From positions 16,603,435 through 16,667,434 of the forward strand of contig CM034389.1 in assembly GCA_019925095.2 (NCBI GenBank): 64,000 nucleotides of DNA, written 5' to 3'. The DNA is from Dendrolimus kikuchii. Its lineage: Eukaryota; Arthropoda; Insecta; Lepidoptera; Lasiocampidae. Each line of letters opens with the position of its first letter. The stretch's first letter is position 1. Below the pieces are notes generated by a model, which saw nothing but the letters and a program-made list of their open reading frames with translations, did not search any database and was not told where the DNA came from. Position numbers and translations under genes: made by a program. Below, piece after piece: positions 11,701-23,700 of the stretch.

Positions 11701-12400
11701 TAATAGTGGCTTATTTAATACTTATATGTAAAATATGTTCATTGAAATGTGGGTATATCTATTACACGATATAGATTTTTTAGCAAAAATATATAAATAA
11801 GTTAAATTGATTAAAACTTATTTGTAAATGAAGTCGATCTTTGTAACAAATCGAGTCGGTACCGCATTAGGACGTTACTAATTAATCCGCCATCGAGCTA
11901 TTAAAAGAAAAATAAATGTTTGGAAAAGGTATAGTTCAAAATAATTTATTTACACACTTTTTCTTTTAGAAAGCATTGCACGCTAATCGGTTGTTAGTCA
12001 ATATTCCGTAGATAAAACTGTTATTTATTACTAGATCTTTCTCTTACGCGAAACGCAACCTCAAAAGAACGTAGGTGCAAATTCAAATTCAAACAAAATA
12101 TTCCAATATAAGAGGGCCGTGCAAAAGTTTTAATTGATGCGAGAATCTGTTATCATAAAATCTTCCCAGATATTGAGTTATAAAAACAAGTTGTTAACAT
12201 AAATTGGAAAAAATATTGTATCATGATTTTTTATTACCTGTCATAAGGTCTTTATGATTATTTGAACGTCTAAAGTATAAAATAAAATTTTAAAGCCTAT
12301 TTATATTAGCCTATTTTACCTGGAGTAATCTAACGAAATTACAGGTTATATAAAATGTATATGGAAAGAAATATTACCGTCTGTGTACCTGTGGCGATTT
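11701..12400. other. AT-rich DNA, no recognised feature
   Basis: No supported gene or repeat. Confidence 0.35.
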
Positions 12401-12500
12401 TGAAAAATTCTCTAACAATATTCCCTTCACACCGGCAGCACGATGGTGAAGTTGGTCTATAGGCGACGGTAACCACTTTCTACCAAATAAGCTGTTAGCT
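12401..12500 (+). repeat. Diverged LINE 3'-tail fragment
   Basis: TATAGGCGACGGTAACCACT and the following TTTCTACCA block resemble the CATAGGCGATGGTAACCGCT tail of the 8786/10335 family, with more substitutions and no A-rich end. Confidence 0.4.
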
Positions 12501-12869
12501 GGACTCATTGATATAATATCAGGCCATAAACTTACCACAGCTGAACTCGTGCCTTCCCCAATTTTTAATGGATTAAACGCTATAACGTTTGTATCTTGTC
12601 GTGCAGGTTTCATCACGACATTTTCCTTCACCGTCAGCATGTAGTTATCTGGTAACAATATGCACAGTAGGCCATAAAACTGCTCAGGCGGTGCATGTAC
12701 ATATATAGTACCTAATTGTATAAATGGAATTTAGAATGAAGCTGCCTAAATAGATGATAAAGAGAAATCGCGCCACTTCCATTTAAATACTTAGAATTCG
12801 AGTTATTATAATTAGATGCGGGTTCCTTTTCTACTGCATAGGACCTTCTTTTTTAGTAACGCAAGGAGA

Positions 12870-13200
12870 ATGAATTTCTGTACTATCTCCGGGTCTGGAG
12901 ACCGGACACCGGAAGGATGTGGGACTGACTACTAACGGCTGGTACTCCACTTTGTCTTCCGAGCGGAAGAAATCGCGAGAAACGGATCGTCAGGCTATCC
13001 ACTAAGCCTAAACCTGCGCCTCTAATCCGCGCTTTTATGCACTTCGGGAACTAGTGCCGTGGACGCTCTAACGTAACGGGTCTACGCATAGATATCCTAG
13101 AGCGTCTCGGCGTGGGCTTTACTATTTCAGCGATAGGGGCGAAGTTCGTAGAGGTCCTCCACTACATAGGACCACTCACAATATAGCATGACTCATCTTA
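12870..13200 (-). repeat. GC-rich repeat remnant, probably LINE-derived
   Basis: A 300-bp block much richer in G+C than its flanks, with abrupt edges. No intact frame or catalytic motif. Base composition and the nearby LINE debris suggest a non-LTR remnant; the family and orientation are guesses. Confidence 0.3.
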
Positions 13201-14105
13201 TATATAAAAATGAATCTTAGAAATGTATGTACGCAGATAACTTGATAACGACATTACCGATTTTGATTAAACTTTTTGTGTGTGTTTGGACACTGGCTAG
13301 GTCACGTACATTTTCTATGAAACCATTCTTCTACACCGAACTGTTAACGAGTGCAGGACGATAAATGATCAAAGTACACAAGTTAAAGGTCGACCAGGGG
13401 CCCAATGTTGCTATTTCAATATCTTGGCGTTGCGAAGATATTCAAAGTACGGTTTCCTTGCGATAATGTCAAAAATTCTACTAAATCCACAATATCTTCT
13501 CAATATCATTGCGGCAGAATAATTGTAGAAAACAATTGGTATTGCTATTAGCAGAACTTACGTTAGCCGCAATGAATATTGCAAAGCCACCATTGTTGCG
13601 ATTTTTTTATTATAAATATTCATAAAGATAGAATTTGCTGAAATTATCAAATTACTGAAATCCGGCAAACCTACGATTAATGTCTGGCGACTATGACGAG
13701 ATAGTAATAGCAGAATTGTACGCCAGTTATTATGCGAACTGTCCATTATTTTTTTTTATAAAATTGACCATTTGCATGGCAATCCACGAACAAGAAAGGA
13801 GAAATGAGGAACGTCTGCTAATTCTGTCATTTACCTATGACAGCCACCTTTGATATTTTTTCGGCGCGTTCATCTATGCAATCTGTGACACGATTATAAA
13901 CCGACGAAAAATTTATTAAAAACTGCTGGAATGTCAAACATAAAATATTTATATATTTGCTGCGGCATTGTACTGGCCATCAAATATATTGTTTGAATTT
14001 GGAACATAGATGTTCTTTAGTTTTTTATTAAGTCATATTTTTCTAAATTAAGCCGTCATAATATTCAGACGCGTAGTTTTGATTGTAAAAATATTTACAG
14101 TCCGA
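13201..14105. other. AT-rich DNA, no recognised feature
   Basis: Short open frames only, none with a motif. Confidence 0.35.
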
Positions 14106-14109
14106 TAAC

Positions 14110-14850
14110 ATATTAATACTATAATATGCTCCCGACTTCGTTCACGCTTGATTTGAAATTACCGCGCGATACCCAGGACACAAATGAAAATGAAAATGAA
14201 AATATTTATTTCTTAAAAAAACACATGCACAATTTGTAATCAGTTGCTGGAGTCTTCTTTTAAGCAAAATTTACTTGTATCAGAAGATCCCGCTCTTCCA
14301 TACCTTAAATATTACATTGTATTTCAAAGGTTCATGCTACAGAGGACATAACACTGATATTAAAAATTATTTTATTATAAATTGTGTAATTATATTGTAA
14401 ATAAAGTAAGTGTATTTAATTTTCATTAAGTACAAAACATACTTAATCATAGCAAAATATTATATGAAGCTATTTTTTATGTATCCGAATAACTTTAAAC
14501 CATTACCGGGCAAATTCCCGCGGCATACTAATATATATATATTAGGCATATAATTACATTTGCTATAGATCAGTAAAAAATTACACTGGAATTCGATGTT
14601 TTTTAACTGCCCATTTGAAATCATTCTTTAGAAAAATTCCCGGGATAAACAGTAGCGCAGAGTTTAAATCTAACAATTTGCTGTCGAATAGCGAAAACCG
14701 CATCGAATCGGTCCAATAGTTTTTACGTGAATCCCGAAAAACAGACAAACAGAAAAGAAATCTAAAACAATTTCATCGTCTTCTCCATAGTTTGTGTAGT
14801 CTATTCCAGTTGTTTCTTTTAATAGCTTTAATGTACTGACGAAGACCGAC
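14110..14850 (-). repeat. Dispersed family B, copy 1
   Basis: One of four copies in the window (others 34300-34640 and 53200-53545 on plus, 62030-62480 on minus). Shared blocks in reading orientation include ATTCACGTAAAAACTA, CGATGCGGTTTT-like, GACAGCAA and AAATCTGCGCTACTTTTT-like. At the far end the repeat begins near a 'tgcccgcgacttcgtcc'-like head. This copy carries extra AT-rich DNA (about 14190-14500). No coding motif; class unknown. Confidence 0.65.
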
Positions 14851-14859
14851 CACCATTTT

Positions 14860-16915
14860 AAATATTTGTCTATGATACGCTAGAGATGAACCAAAGAAGA
14901 TATTCTCGATGTCCAACTAAACTAGTTTGTACGAAAGTGCACATACACGTGTGACCAAAAATAGTTTTCAACACCCCTGTAATTAACATCCTGACATTCC
15001 ATTTCGGCACAAAGCATAAGCATGTAAATGATAAATAATACAAAATAATCTGAAAGGGTCTGCTCGGCGGATTTAAGCCATGTTTCCGTGTTAGAACCGC
15101 AATTAACGTATGACCTTTCGCGAACCACACCGCTCTAATTAGAGGTGAGGTTACAGTTAAAATGCGTTGGGTTAACGGCACAACATCGAGGAGGCATATT
15201 CCCCGTGTATCCTTCGGTTCCCTTGTCCAATTTCAGCCTATGTGGTACGCTTAATAAAACCAGGGGTTCTTTTATTTGTGTTTTACAATCTGGGGCAATG
15301 TTAACAATGGCTTAAATCCTCTTAGGACTTTTGTAGGCTAGATAATACTTTAATAAAGTTTTATTAGTGAATAATTATTGTAGTTTTTGGATCGGCATGT
15401 TACGCATTTAGTTTTTACTACGGTTTTGTCACAATTATATGCGTATTAATATTTTCCTTTAGTAAGCTTCTAAATAAGAAAGACGGCTTCGTAACTTGAA
15501 GCTTTCGTCAAATGAAAAGTCATATCTCTCTCATTTCCCTGCTCTATCTGAGATAATTTTAGTGTCTGTGATTGTGGCAAAATACGTCTTGTTAAAAGCG
15601 TCATGTCATATAGCTACGTCAATTTTTATTTTATTTGGGGGGCTAACAGCTGTAGTGTCACAAACTAAAGTTACATAGATAACTAAAGAATAACTATTCA
15701 TAAACCTCCATAGATGACAGAGGAAATAACAAAATATAAATATACGTTAATTTTAGAAAAAAAGAACAATAATATGAAAAATTTGTAATCGGGAAACTAA
15801 TTATTATTAAAATAAACTTTGATTAAATTCGCATTTATAGATGCTAGACTACCCGCAAACAAGTCAATGTCCACATGATCCGACTTGCTGAGTTTGTTGA
15901 ATTCATTGACTGTTCTAAGAAAAAATGAATTGCGTCTGAAGGCTATACGTGTCAAAGGTGAATGAAGTAATTTTCTATATTAGAATGTTTTTAGCTATAT
16001 TTATGTGTATAAATACATTATTTGTCAATGTTTAACGTCGTCGCATCACACATAACGCATTAAATCCATTGCTACAACTGCATGAAACGGTCCCTAGCAT
16101 TATGGTATTTTATGGTAGAACTGTACAGGAAAATCTCCTCCCTGCAAATCTAAAATTCCACTTGTTAATAGATCAACAACATTTAAAATTCACATTAACT
16201 CAATATTCATAGACCTAGCAACTACTACTTATCGAGTTTTATGTTCTATCAACACTGGCAGACCTACTAGCTGTCCCAGCACAGGTAACTTTTAATGGAG
16301 TTGAAACGTGGAAATCCAATTGCGAACTCATGTTATATTATAAAGTATGAGATAATACACTATTGGGAATTATATTATTCATGAACCACGCCTCTGAGGA
16401 TATTTTAGCCGGGCATATTTTTTAAACAACAAAACAAAATAAATAACTTGTATGTATTAAACATGTTTTAAAAATGGTAAAACATTGTGGAGCCGTCATC
16501 ACTGTATCTACCAGTGGGCATCTAACCCACACCATAATTATCGTACATGAGATAACGTCAAGCTGATAAGTAATGTACGATAGCACATTTCTATCTTAAG
16601 TACGTAGATTGTGCTGGAATGTTCTTGCTGGTGCAAAATTCACATTTTATTTCTACTGTTAGTGGGGAATTTATACAGCAAAATACATAGAAGACCACAC
16701 ATTTTAAGCCCCTTTAAAAATAAAAGAAAAAAAAACACAGAACTTGGAGCACTGTTTAGTTCGACTTCCCAAAAATAATGCTGATCTAAAGTACAATTAA
16801 TTATAAGTTATAATTCTCGAACAATAATTTACCATCCTAGAGAGCTGCTACGACATGTGCATCCGACCAAATTCGACGTGAGAATGATCTTTCGTCACTA
16901 CGTCCGCTCGCTTTT
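14860..16915. other. Unassigned DNA
   Basis: Two overlapping minus-strand frames at 14870-15181 show no domain or splice pattern I can support. The rest is AT-rich with no clear repeats. Confidence 0.35.
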
Positions 16916-16920
16916 ATATC

Positions 16921-17190
16921 CGACTAGCTGTGTCCGCGGTTTCACCCGCGATGTGGTGGAAAATCGTTTTATTTTCGATAATTCACACTATATCTTTATA
17001 AATTATAGCTTAGTCTTTTTCTGATGTGTAAGCTATATTATTGGAAAGTTTCATCAAAATCCATTCTGTAGTTTTTGCGTGAAAAAGTAACAAACATACA
17101 TCTATACATCCATACATCCATACATCTATACTTCCATACATCCATTCTTACAAACTTTCGCGTTTATAATATTTATAGAGATTAGTAAAC
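16921..17190 (+). repeat. 'ctagctgtgtccgcg' interspersed repeat, copy 1
   Basis: Starts CTAGCTGTGTCCGCGGTTTC, includes GTAGTTTTTGCGTGAAAAAG and a run of CATA/CATC-type repeats (about 17092-17145), and ends TTTATAATATTTATAGAG. Head, microsatellite and tail in this order suggest a complete short element. The head recurs at about 52090. I know such heads to be very common in Lepidoptera but cannot name the class. Confidence 0.55.
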
Positions 17191-17199
17191 ACAACACCC

Positions 17200-18170
17200 G
17201 CAAACATTACAATAATAGGTGGCACTACTTGGAATGTTATTAACACTGCATTATTTTGATAACTGCGATAATTCTACGCTGCTGATACAGCGACCTCACT
17301 TTATGTTGTAAAATATATACTTATATTTTCTAAAGTGGTTGTGTCGCAGTGTCTTTGGAAACCACGTATCATTTCAATAACCTAAATTCCAATCTTGACA
17401 GAGGTTATAAATAGTAATTTTCAATCCCGATGTGCACAATGCATATTTGAAATTGCCACTACTGACGGCAAAGGTAAACATTCTCGTGAAGCAACCTACC
17501 AATCTGCCTTATACAAAACATGGCGGTTTTAACCGTGAATAATAATTTAGATTGAAATTAAAAATTTGGATTATTATTTACGATGTTCATAAATAATGGC
17601 TACTAGATATTAATATTTATAAAATAATACACCAAAATTTAGTTATTAGTTTTGTATAAAACATAATATAATATAAAATAAAACGCATGCAATAGATTAA
17701 ACATCATGCCTTAATATGAGGCATTTAAAAATCAACTTTCAAAGGAAAAAGTAACGAAAACAGTTATAATACTTGAAGTATATACCTATCCAGTACTACG
17801 TTCCACATTTTTCTGAGCATTAATGAATAAAACCTTTAACACTTGAACACATTATGCGCATAATTTTTAATTAATCGTAAATAAGGCGCTTTTGTTTTGC
17901 CGCTTATAAATCTCTTAAAATATGCTTAAGTATCGCAGTTCGTAACGCCGTTCCTATTTGCTTTATTAAATTTTACCCGTAAACAGTGTTCAAGGGGAAA
18001 TTTATTTCGCTGTCTGTGAGTGCGGGTGTGTTTCATTACTCTTCAACTAAGCCGTGGATTAGATTAGCAGACTCTCACGTTACTCGGTGTCAAGCGATGA
18101 ATAATATATAAAGTATATTCACAAAGTCGCATACTTTACTTCCTGTCATCGGATCGTATTTCTTTTATAT
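17200..18170. other. AT-rich DNA, no recognised feature
   Basis: No supported coding or repeat feature. Confidence 0.35.
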
Positions 18171-18172
18171 AG

Positions 18173-18234
18173 GACTAGAGTTTACCCCGCTGCTGCGCCG
18201 CGGGTTATACTCTGTTACACATGCGTATCTCTTG
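18173..18234 (+). repeat. Left half of the host repeat split by FB1
   Basis: GACTAGAGTTTACCCCGC, a GC-rich CGCCGCGGG block, then TATCTCTTG. It continues at 31651-31745 beyond FB1. The joined halves match the complement of 48012-48156, which has no insertion. Confidence 0.8.
18226..18234 (+). repeat. FB1 target-site duplication, left
   Basis: TATCTCTTG, identical to 31651-31659 directly outside the other end of FB1. Nine bases is the length typical of FB and Mutator-like elements. Confidence 0.9.
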
Positions 18235-18527
18235 AGCTCTGTGAAGTTGGCAACTCGAGTTGCGAATTTTTAAACCTACACTATCTCATTCGTTTGTCCA
18301 TCGTTAGTCCACGTTTGCCCAGGAAAAATTTTCGTTTGCCCACCCTTGGTTCAAAAGTTATAAAAAAAACAAAAATTGTTTGTGAAGCTGGCCCCTCCAA
18401 TTGAGATTTTTTATCCAAACAATATATCATGTGTTAGCTCATCGTTAGTCGATGTTTGTCCAGGCAAAAGTTTCGTTTGCCCACCCTCAGATCAAAAGTT
18501 ATTGAACGGAAACGTTTTTTTCTGAAA
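18235..18527 (+). repeat. FB1 left terminal domain (two diverged units)
   Basis: The outer unit begins AGCTCTGTGAAGTTGG and the second begins near 18378 with TTTGTGAAGCTGG. Each then runs through a (G/T)CCCAGG or GTCCAGG motif, TTCGTTTGCCCACCC and TCAAAAGTTAT, the same order as the array unit. The terminus is therefore a diverged array unit. It contains a perfect 14-bp palindrome, GCAACTCGAGTTGC, at 18250-18263. Confidence 0.85.
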
Positions 18528-20561
18528 AAGTCATTTCGGTTCTTCCCATATTTTCGCGAGGTTTAGTGTTTATCACACTTGAATGGGCTATATCGTTAGC
18601 TCATCTAACGATCTCGATTGTCCAGGCAAAAGTTTCGTTTGCCCACCCTCAGATCAAAAGTTATTGAACAAAAACTTTTTTTTCTGAAAAAGTCATTTCG
18701 GTTCTTCCCATATTTTCGCGAGGTTTAGTGTTTATCACACTTGAATGGGCTATATCGTTAGCTCATCCAACGATCTCGATTGTCCAGGCAAAAGTTTCGT
18801 TTGCCCACCCTCAGATCAAAAGTTATTGAACAAAAACGTTTTTTTCTGAAAAAGTAATTTCGGTTCTTCCCATATTTTCACGAGGTTTAGAGTTTATCAC
18901 ACTTGAATGGGCTATATCGTTAGCTCATCCAACGAACTCGATTGTCCAGGCAAAAGTTTCGTTTGCCCACCCTCAGATCAAAAGTTATTGAACAAAAACG
19001 TTTTTTTCTGAAAAAGTAATTTCGGTTCGGCCCATATTTTCGCGAGGTTTAGTGTTTATCACACTTGAATGGGCTATATCGTTAGCTCATCTAACGTACT
19101 CGATTGTCCAGGCAAAAGTTTCGTTTGCCCACCCTCAGATCAAAAGTTATTGAACAAAAACTTTTTTCTGAAAAAGTAATTTCGGTTCTTCCCATATTTT
19201 CACGAGGTTTAGAGTTTATCACACTTGAATGGGCTATATCGTTAGCTCATCCAACGAACTCGATTGTCCAGGCAAAAGTTTCGTTTGCCCACCCTCAGAT
19301 CAAAAGTTATTGAACAAAAACGTTTTTTTCTGAAAAAGTAATTTCGGTTCGGCCCATATTTTCGCGAGGTTTAGTGTTTGTCACACTTGAATGGGCTCTA
19401 TCATTAGCTCATCCAACGAACTCGATTGTCCAGGCAAAAGTTTCGTTTGCCCACAATCAGATCAAAAGTTATTGAACAAAAACGGTTTTTTTCTGAAAAA
19501 GTCATTTCGGTTCTTCCCATATTTTCGCGAGGTTTAGTGTTTATCACACTTGAATGGGCTATATCGTTAGCTCATCTAACGTACTCGATTGTCCAGGCAA
19601 AAGTTTCGTTTGCCCACCCTCAGATCAAAAGTTATTGAACAAAAACTTTTTTCTTAAAAAGTAATTTCGGTTCTTCCCATATTTTCGCGAGGTTTAGTGT
19701 TTATCACACTTGAATGGGCTATATCGTTAGCTCATCCAACGAACTCGATTGTCCAGGCAAAAGTTTCGTTTGCCCACCCTCAGATCAAAAGTTATTGAAC
19801 AAAAACGTTTTTTTCTGAAAAGGTAATTTCGGATCTTCTCATATTTTCGCGAGGTTTAGTGTTTATCACACTTGAATGGGCTATATCGTTAGCTCATCCA
19901 ACGACTTCGATTGTCCAGGCAAAAGTTTCGTTTGCCCACCCTCAGATCAAAAGTTATTGAACAAAAACGTGAACAAAAACTTTTTTCTGAAAAAGTAATT
20001 TCGGTTCGGCCCATATTTTCGCGAGGTTTAGTGTTTATCACACTTGAATGGGCTCTATCATTAGCTCATCCAACGAACTCGATTGTCCAGGCAAAAGTTT
20101 CGTTTGCCCACAATCAGATCAAAAGTTATTGAACAAAAACGGTTTTTTTCTGAAAAAGTCATTTCGGTTCTTCCCATATTTTGAACAAAAACGTTTTTTT
20201 CTGAAAAGGTAATTTCGGATCTTCTCATATTTTCGCGCGAGGTTTCCAACGAACTTGATTGTCCAGGCAAAAGTTTCGTTTGCCCACCCTCAGTTGAATG
20301 GGCTATATCGTTAGCTCATCTAACGTACTCGATTGTCCAGGCAAAAGTTTCGTTTGCCCACCCTCAGATCAAAAGTTATTGAACAAAAACTTTTTTCTTA
20401 AAAAGTAATTTCGGTTCTTCCCATATTTTCGCGAGGTTTAGTGTTTATCACACTTGAATGGGCTATATCGTTAGCTCATCCAACGAACTCGATTGTCCAG
20501 GCAAAAGTTTCGTTTGCCCACCCTCAGATCAAAAGTTATTGAACAAAAACGTTTTTTTCTG
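18528..20561 (+). repeat. Satellite-like array, FB1 left arm, part 1
   Basis: Tandem units of about 161-163 bp, each with GTCCAGGCAAAAGTTTCGTT, GCCCACCCTCAGATCAAAAG, a T-rich stretch after AACAAAAACG, CATATTTTCGCGAGG and a GGGCTATATCGTTAGCTCAT block. Around 20150-20300 units are truncated and joined out of order. The apparent 69-73 codon frames recur only because the unit does; most do not begin with ATG, so I do not call genes. Confidence 0.95.
20557..20561 (+). repeat. Gypsy target-site duplication, left
   Basis: TTCTG immediately before the 5' LTR, repeated at 25249-25253. A 4-bp duplication (TCTG) is equally possible if the LTR is taken one base longer. Confidence 0.85.
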
Positions 20562-20673
20562 TGTGGTGTTCTATATTAATTGTGTCATGTAGGTAGTTAG
20601 AAAATAAACAGTTACATCGCTGATTCGGTCTTGTTTTATTGTTCGCCTACGATAAAACCTTTAAATATCCTAC
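20562..20673 (+). repeat. 5' LTR
   Basis: Starts TGTGGTGTTC and ends TATCCTAC; identical over 112 bp to 25137-25248. AATAAA at 20603-20608 can serve as the polyadenylation signal. The 3' end lacks the canonical CA. Confidence 0.95.
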
Positions 20674-20686
20674 TGGCGACGAGGAT
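20674..20686 (+). promoter_or_regulatory. Primer-binding site, tRNA-Ser-like
   Basis: TGGCGACGAGGAT directly follows the 5' LTR. It begins with TGG (complement of the tRNA CCA end) and, from memory, the 13 bases complement the 3' end of an insect tRNA-Ser. This would prime minus-strand DNA synthesis. Confidence 0.7.
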
Positions 20687-20751
20687 TAACGCGAAATAGT
20701 GTTATATTTTATAGTTTAGTTCCGTTAATTAGTTAAAACATAAATAATAAC

Positions 20752-23700
20752 ATGCCAATCGGAAAAGTTGAACAATTTGACCTTTCAAGCAAAAAGTGGG
20801 CAGCTTATGTTCGCCGGGTCGAACAGTTCATAACTTTAAACGAAATTAAACCCAGTTTACAAGTTGCTACGTTAGTGACATTGGTTGGCGAGGCCACCTA
20901 TGATCTTATGTGTGATCTGTGTGCACCTAACCATCCGGAGGCGAAAAACTTTAATGAATTAGTGAAGATAGTCGGCGACCATCTCGAACCACAGCGTTCT
21001 GAAATTGCAGAACGACATGTTTTCCGTCAAAGAAGACAAGGGTTGAATGAAAATTTAAGTGAATACTTGCAGGTTTTAAAACATTTGGCAAGTACATGTA
21101 ATTTTAACTCAACATTGGAAGAAAATTTACGTGACCAATTTGTGTCTGGTTTGGCGAGCGATGACATGAGGTCTCGTTTATTTGCTGAACCGACCTTGAC
21201 GTACAAGAGAGCAGTGGAGTTGGCCCTGGCATTGGAGGCCGCGGAGCGGCATGCGCAGACCAGCGGGGCATCGTGTGCGCAATACGGCGGCGCGGCCGGC
21301 GGGTCCGGCGCGTGCGAGCCTATACATCGGGTTACAGCGAGGCCGAGGAGCGCCCAAACGCCACCGGCCGGGCGTGCATCGGCCTATAACAGCAGCTCAT
21401 CGGCGGAGGCGTCGTTTAATACGCGATTTTTTCGTTCTTGTTGGCGTTGCGGCCGTGAACATAAGCCCGATGTTTGCCGTTTCAAAAATTACTCTTGTGA
21501 CGTGTGTGGTCAAAAAGGGCATATTAAAGTTATGTGTAGGAAAAACGGTGATAAAAATAAGCAATTGCAACCGGCACGTTATCGTAAACAAAACTATATC
21601 GAGGATAGTGATAGCAGTGATGAACATCAAAGTGAAAATATTATTTTTAACCTGAGTACATACAGTCAAAAAGGGAAACCATACTTGGTTTCAGCTATTG
21701 TTAACGATAAAAAAATTACTCTTGAGCTTGATACGGGCAGTAAACTATCTGTAATTAGTTGGAAATTTTATAAAGAACACTTTAAGAACGTGTCTTTACT
21801 TCCTAATAATTTGTCATTATACTCTTATGTAGGAACGGTAATTGAACCTGTTGGATATATATATGTAAATGTTGTTATTGGAAAACATAAGGCTCAAAAT
21901 TTAAAATTGTTTGTGATTAAAAAAGGAGGACCACCTTTGCTTGGTAGGTCGTGGTTAAAAAAATTAAAAATAAATAATATAAATGTAAATAATTTGTTGT
22001 ATAATATCAGAGATTTAGACAACTTTGTGGAGAATCTGAAAAATGAATTTCCAACTGTATTTTCCCCTGGCTTAGGAACTTGCACTAAGAAAATTTCATT
22101 AAAATTAATAGATTCGAATCCTGTGTTTATTAAAGCCAGACCTTTGCCTTTAGCACTTAGAGAACCTGTTGCGTTAGAATTAAAACGTCTTGAGGCAGAA
22201 GGTACCATCCGCAAGGTAGATTATTCTGATTACGGGTCACCTATTGTTCCTGTGATTAAAAAAAATGGTGATATTCGCATTTGCGGCGATTATAAAGTAA
22301 CTATAAATCCTAAATTGATGCGCGAACCGTACCCTCTACCTCGAATTGAAGAATTATTTGCCGCATTAAGTGGTGGTGAACAGTTTTCGAAAATCGATCT
22401 CACCAATGCTTATCAACAACTCTGGCTCGAGGAGGACTCGCAGCCATGTACTGCCATTACTACTCACGTAGGCACTTATGTTTATAGACGTACACCATTT
22501 GGCCTTACATGTATACCAGAGAAATTCCAAAAATTTATGGAAGAAACATTAAAGGGTTTAAAAGGGGTTGCTGTTTTCATGGATGACATTGCAGTGAGTG
22601 GTCCTGACAAATTCACGCATCTTTCTAACCTAAAAGCACTGTTTGCACGGTTGAGTGAGGTCGGTTTGAGAATCAAGTTAGAAAAATGCAAATTTATGCA
22701 AGATAGTATTAGTTATTTGGGTTTCATTATTGATAAAAATGGCTTACATCCGGATCCAAATAAGGTTAAAGCAATAGTTGAAGCTCCTGCACCAAGTGAT
22801 ATAACACAATTAAGATCATTTTTAGGCTTTATAAATTATTATGCCAAATTTATTCCAAATTTAAGTACTTTACTTCATCCATTACATAAGTTGTTAAAAA
22901 AAAATAAGATTTGGGTCTGGTCTCAAGAATGTGATAAAGCCTTTCAGTCAGTTAAAAATTCTATTGCTAACACTAATGTATTGGTACATTATAAACCGGA
23001 TTTGCCTCTTGTTTTAGCAGTTGATAGCAGTTCGTATGGCATTGGAAGTGTCTTGTCTCATAGATATCCTAATGGTGAGGACCGACCGATTTGTTTCGCG
23101 TCGCGAACTCTTAATACTGCAGAACGTGCATATAGCCAAATTGATAAAGAGGCTCTTGCTATAATTAAGGGTGTTATGAAACACCACCAGTATTTGTATG
23201 GTCGTCACTTTATCATTAAGACTGATCATAAGCCTTTAACATTCATTTTTGGTCCAAAATTTGGATTACCACAAGTGGCTTCTAGTCGCTTACAAAGGTA
23301 TGCAACCAGATTAGCAGCGTACGATTTTGACGTTGAATTTGTTAAATCCAACTCAAATGGCAATGCGGACGCACTATCACGCCTTCCCTTACCATACGAA
23401 CCAAAGAATGAATCTGGGTTGAATTTGGTGTCTTACATAAATTATGTCGAAGATTCATTTCCGATTAGTGCACGCGAAGTTGCGTTAAAGACCCAAACCG
23501 ATGAAGTGTTAAGTAAAATTTATAAATATATAATGAATGGTTGGCCCACACTCGTGAATGATAATGAAAAGCCGTATTACAATAGGAAAGAATATCTTTC
23601 AATAGAGCAAGGATGTATTTTGTATAATCATAGGGTTATTATTCCGGTTCTTTTAAGAAAACAAGTTCTAAGGGAGCTACATGAAGGGCATTTAGGAGTA

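Noticed and set aside
21251..21669. Overlapping frames (134 codons plus, 90 codons minus) inside gag
   Set aside because: They lie in the GC-rich stretch of gag in other frames and have no motif. They are shadows of the gag-pol frame.
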